DNA of 48,999 bases, taken from NCBI RefSeq assembly GCF_000422205.1, contig NZ_ATHV01000009.1, forward strand, positions 1 through 48,999. Reading direction: 5' to 3'. This stretch comes from Desulfovibrio sp. X2. GTDB lineage: Bacteria > Desulfobacterota > Desulfovibrionia > Desulfovibrionales > Desulfovibrionaceae. A program made the translations under genes and the position numbers. Within the stretch, counting starts at the first letter, position 1; every line of letters starts with the position of its first letter. The notes under the pieces were generated by a model, which did no database searches, was not told the DNA's origin, and worked only from the letters and a program-made list of their open reading frames with translations. Positions 46,252-48,999 of this stretch are shown here, piece after piece.

Positions 46252-48897
46252 ATGGCCGATACCAGCCTACCCAAGGGCTACGAGCCCAAGGACGTCGAAG
46301 CCCGCTGGGGCAAGCACTGGGAAGAGGACACGACCTTCACGCCCGACCCCGAGGGTCCGGGCGAGCCCTTCTCCATCGTCATCCCGCCCCCCAACGTCAC
46401 CGGCGCCCTGCACATGGGCCACGCCCTGAACCAGACCGTGCAGGACATCGTCTGCCGCCACATGCGCCAGCTCGGCCGCAAGGTCCTCTGGGTGCCGGGC
46501 ACCGACCACGCGGGCATCGCCACGCAGAACGTGGTCGAGCGCAAGCTGAAGGCCGAGGGCAAGACCCGCCACGACCTGGGCCGCGAGAAGTTCCTCGAAG
46601 AGGTCTGGAAGTGGAAGGAGGAGTACGGCGGCCGCATCACCAACCAGCTGCGCCGCCTGGGCAGCTCCGTGGACTGGACGCGCGAGCGCTTCACCATGGA
46701 CGAGGGGCTGTCGCGCGCCGTGCGCGAGGTCTTCGTCTCCCTCTACGAGCAGGGCCTCATCTACCGCGGCGAGTACATCATCAACTGGTGCCCCCGCTGC
46801 CACACCGCCCTGGCCGACGACGAGGTCGAATACAGCCCGCACACGGGCACGCTCTACCATATCCGCTATCCCCTGGCCGACGGCTCGGGCGAGGTGGTCA
46901 TCGCCACCGTGCGGCCCGAGACCATGCTCGGCGACACCGCCGTGGCCGTGCACCCGGACGACGAGCGCTACCAGGCGCTCATCGGCAAGGAGGTCATCCT
47001 GCCCCTGGTCGGCCGCCGTCTGCCCGTCATCGCCGACTCCTACGTGGAGCGCGAGTTCGGCACCGGCTGCCTCAAGGTCACCCCGGCCCACGACATGAAC
47101 GACTGGGACCTGGGCAAGAAGCACGACCTGCCCGTGATCAAGGTCATCGACGACATGGGCAACATGACCGCCGAGGCGGGCGAGAAGTACCAGGGCCTCT
47201 CGGTCCTGGCCTGCCGCGAGCGCATCGTCGAGGACCTCACGGCCGGCGGCTTCCTCCTCAAGGCCGAGGAGTACGAGCACAAGATCAGCCAGTGCTACCG
47301 CTGCGCCACGACCATCGAGCCGCACGTCTCCAAGCAGTGGTTCGTCTCGGTCAAGCCCCTCGCCGCCAAGGCCCGCGAGGCCGTGGAGTCCGGCCGCACG
47401 AAGATTCATCCCGTGACCTGGGAGAAGACCTACTTCAACTGGCTGGACAACATCCGCGACTGGTGCATCTCGCGCCAGCTCTGGTGGGGCCACCGCATCC
47501 CGGTCTGGTACTGCGACGCCTGCGGCCGCACCATCTGCTCGCGCGAGGACCCCACGCACTGCGAGTGCGGCGCGGAGCTTCGCCGCGACGAGGACGTGCT
47601 GGACACCTGGTTCTCCTCCGCGCTGTGGCCCTTCTCCACCATGGGCTGGCCGGACAAGACCCCGGAGCTCGCGGCCTTCTACCCGACCTCCCTGCTCGTC
47701 ACCGCCTTCGACATCCTCTTCTTCTGGGTCGCCCGGATGATGATGATGGGCCTGCACTTCATGGACGACGTCCCCTTCCGCGACGTGTACATCCACGCCC
47801 TCGTCCGCGACGAGGAGGGCAAGAAGATGTCCAAGTCCACGGGCAACGTCATCGACCCCATCGAGATGATCGACAAGTACGGCTGCGACGCCCTGCGCTT
47901 CACCCTGGCCGCCTTCGCCGCCATGGGCCGCGACATCCGCCTCTCCGAGGCGCGCATCGAGGGCTACCGCCACTTCGTCAACAAGCTCTGGAACGCCGCC
48001 CGCTTCGCCCTCATGAACCTGGACGGCGAGCCCGCCGAGGCCTCGCCCGAGGCCGCGAAGGGCCTGCACCACCGCTGGATCCTCTCGCGCCTCGAAGGCC
48101 TCAAGGTCGACGTCGCCAAGTCGCTGGCCGAGTACCGCTTCAACGACGCGGCCCAGGGCCTCTATGCCTTCGTCTGGCAGGAGTTCTGCGACTGGTACCT
48201 GGAGATGCTGAAGCTGGACATGCAGGACGACGCCGCGCGCGAGCCCGCCCGCCGCGTGCTCCTCACCGTGCTCTCCGAGACCCTCGTCCTCCTGCACCCC
48301 ATCATGCCCTTCGTCACCCAGGAGATCTGGACCTACCTGCCCGGCAAGGAGCAGAGCGACATCGCCACGGCGCCCTACCCGGCCGCCCGGCCCGCCTGCG
48401 CCTCGCCCGAGGCCGAGGCCTCCATGAAGCTCCTGCAGGAGGTCATCGTGGGCCTGCGCAACATCCGCGGCGAACTGAACATCGCCCCGTCCCTCGAACT
48501 CGCCGCCGTCCTGCGCACCACGAACGGCACGGCCAAGGCCGTGCTCGAGGAGGGCGCCGCCCAGATCAAGCGCCTGGCGCGCATCGGCGAACTCTTAATC
48601 GGCCCGGACGCGACCGCACCCAAGGCCTCGGCCGCCGCCGTGGCCCCGGGCGTCGAGATCCGCGTGCCCCTCGAAGGCGCCGTCAACTTCGGCGACGAGC
48701 TGGCCCGCCTCGACAAGGAGCTCGGCAAGATCGAAAAGGACTACGCCGTGGTCCAGAAGAAGCTCAACAACGAAGGCTTCCTCGCCAACGCCCCGGCCGA
48801 CGTCGTGGCCAAGGAACGCGACAAGCTCGCCGTCATGGACGAGAAGCGCGACAAGCTCCAGAAGCTCAAGGACCGCCTGAAAAGCGTCATGAGCTAG
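46252..48897 (+). CDS. valS: Valyl-tRNA synthetase
   Basis: Encodes 881 residues, full length. The HIGH-type motif is PPPNVTGALHMGHAL with His54 and His57; the KMSKS loop is at 525-529. The editing CP1 domain lies at about 190-345 (ATVRPETMLGDTAVAVHPDDERY; GTGCLKVTPAHDMND). The anticodon-binding helical domain follows, and a C-terminal coiled coil (ELARLDKELGKIEKDYAVVQKKLNNEGFLANAP, broken by a turn) binds the tRNA outer corner. ATG 46252 follows AAGGAG at 46235-46240. A repeat array lies directly upstream and a related repeat begins directly downstream. Confidence 0.97.
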   Translation: MADTSLPKGYEPKDVEARWGKHWEEDTTFTPDPEGPGEPFSIVIPPPNVTGALHMGHALNQTVQDIVCRHMRQLGRKVLWVPGTDHAGIATQNVVERKLKAEGKTRHDLGREKFLEEVWKWKEEYGGRITNQLRRLGSSVDWTRERFTMDEGLSRAVREVFVSLYEQGLIYRGEYIINWCPRCHTALADDEVEYSPHTGTLYHIRYPLADGSGEVVIATVRPETMLGDTAVAVHPDDERYQALIGKEVILPLVGRRLPVIADSYVEREFGTGCLKVTPAHDMNDWDLGKKHDLPVIKVIDDMGNMTAEAGEKYQGLSVLACRERIVEDLTAGGFLLKAEEYEHKISQCYRCATTIEPHVSKQWFVSVKPLAAKAREAVESGRTKIHPVTWEKTYFNWLDNIRDWCISRQLWWGHRIPVWYCDACGRTICSREDPTHCECGAELRRDEDVLDTWFSSALWPFSTMGWPDKTPELAAFYPTSLLVTAFDILFFWVARMMMMGLHFMDDVPFRDVYIHALVRDEEGKKMSKSTGNVIDPIEMIDKYGCDALRFTLAAFAAMGRDIRLSEARIEGYRHFVNKLWNAARFALMNLDGEPAEASPEAAKGLHHRWILSRLEGLKVDVAKSLAEYRFNDAAQGLYAFVWQEFCDWYLEMLKLDMQDDAAREPARRVLLTVLSETLVLLHPIMPFVTQEIWTYLPGKEQSDIATAPYPAARPACASPEAEASMKLLQEVIVGLRNIRGELNIAPSLELAAVLRTTNGTAKAVLEEGAAQIKRLARIGELLIGPDATAPKASAAAVAPGVEIRVPLEGAVNFGDELARLDKELGKIEKDYAVVQKKLNNEGFLANAPADVVAKERDKLAVMDEKRDKLQKLKDRLKSVMS

Positions 48898-48920
48898 ACG
48901 GAGGCCGAAGGAGGCGGATG

Positions 48921-48999
48921 ATGCCTCCGGCGGCCAGAGGGGGGCTGCGCGCCCCCCTCTGGACTCCCCCGCGCCAGGCTGAGCCTGGACCCCTTTCGC
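48921..48999. repeat. Partial third copy of the repeat family, cut by the window end
   Basis: ATGCCTCCGGCGG (48921-48933) is followed by CCAGAGGGGGGC/GCCCCCCTCTGG around TGCGC (48934-48962), then CCCCGCGCCAGGCTGAGCC and TGGACCC as in the tandem copies. The stem differs from its counterpart at 45624-45654 but remains fully paired. It starts 24 nt after the valS stop and may also act in transcription termination. The element continues past the window. Confidence 0.75.

Overview
The window is a GC-rich chromosomal segment, most likely from a sulfate-reducing deltaproteobacterium of the Desulfovibrio type. This is inferred from gene content and order (ribF-ClC, zapB-zapA-6S-rny, fliJ-motE-truA-panC-panD-metK, YcaO and DUF342 genes, a NifA-type activator) and from codon usage dominated by G/C in third positions. 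I ran no database search, so the taxon is an inference.

Layout. 1-4.2 kb: the visible part of a probable genomic island. It carries a hipBA toxin-antitoxin pair behind two matched operator-like inverted repeats, a cluster of AT-rich palindromes, and a tyrosine recombinase next to tRNA-Leu(CAG), its likely integration site. 4.3-7.2 kb: ribF and a ClC antiporter with CBS domains. 7.4-11.1 kb: a NifA-type activator with its own sigma-54 promoter, then an overlapping pair made of a Tat-exported binding protein and a membrane polyferredoxin. The stop codon of the latter lies in the CTAG target of a 230-bp MITE-like element. 11.2-15.2 kb: glmU, zapB-like, zapA, 6S RNA and rny. 15.4-17.9 kb: a periplasmic binding protein with a histidine kinase. 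18.0-20.2 kb: a GT39-like membrane glycosyltransferase and an unknown membrane coiled-coil protein. 20.3-24.9 kb (minus): fliJ, motE-like, truA, panC, panD, metK. 25.0-27.9 kb: a hybrid kinase with an HPt domain. 28.0-32.7 kb (minus): a DUF342/FapA protein, a YitT protein, SAM hydroxide adenosyltransferase, a small membrane protein, cobS. 33.1-40.0 kb (plus): YcaO protein, methyltransferase, flavoprotein, winged-helix protein, NeuB-family synthase, glycosyltransferase. 40.1-45.5 kb: a histidine kinase, a GT2 glycosyltransferase, a polytopic membrane protein and a BPL_N protein. 45.5-46.2 kb: a tandem pair of about 255-bp structured repeats. 46.25-48.9 kb: valS, followed by the start of a third copy of the repeat's first module.

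Most genes are housekeeping or cell-surface functions. The less ordinary parts are: (i) the structured repeat family near valS, whose stems differ between copies yet remain perfectly paired; (ii) the MITE at a stop codon; (iii) the binding protein/polyferredoxin pair beside a sigma-54 activator; (iv) the YcaO gene with a long N-terminal region and no recognisable partner; (v) a zapB-like gene whose predicted transcription start coincides with its ATG. No CRISPR array and no rRNA genes were seen.
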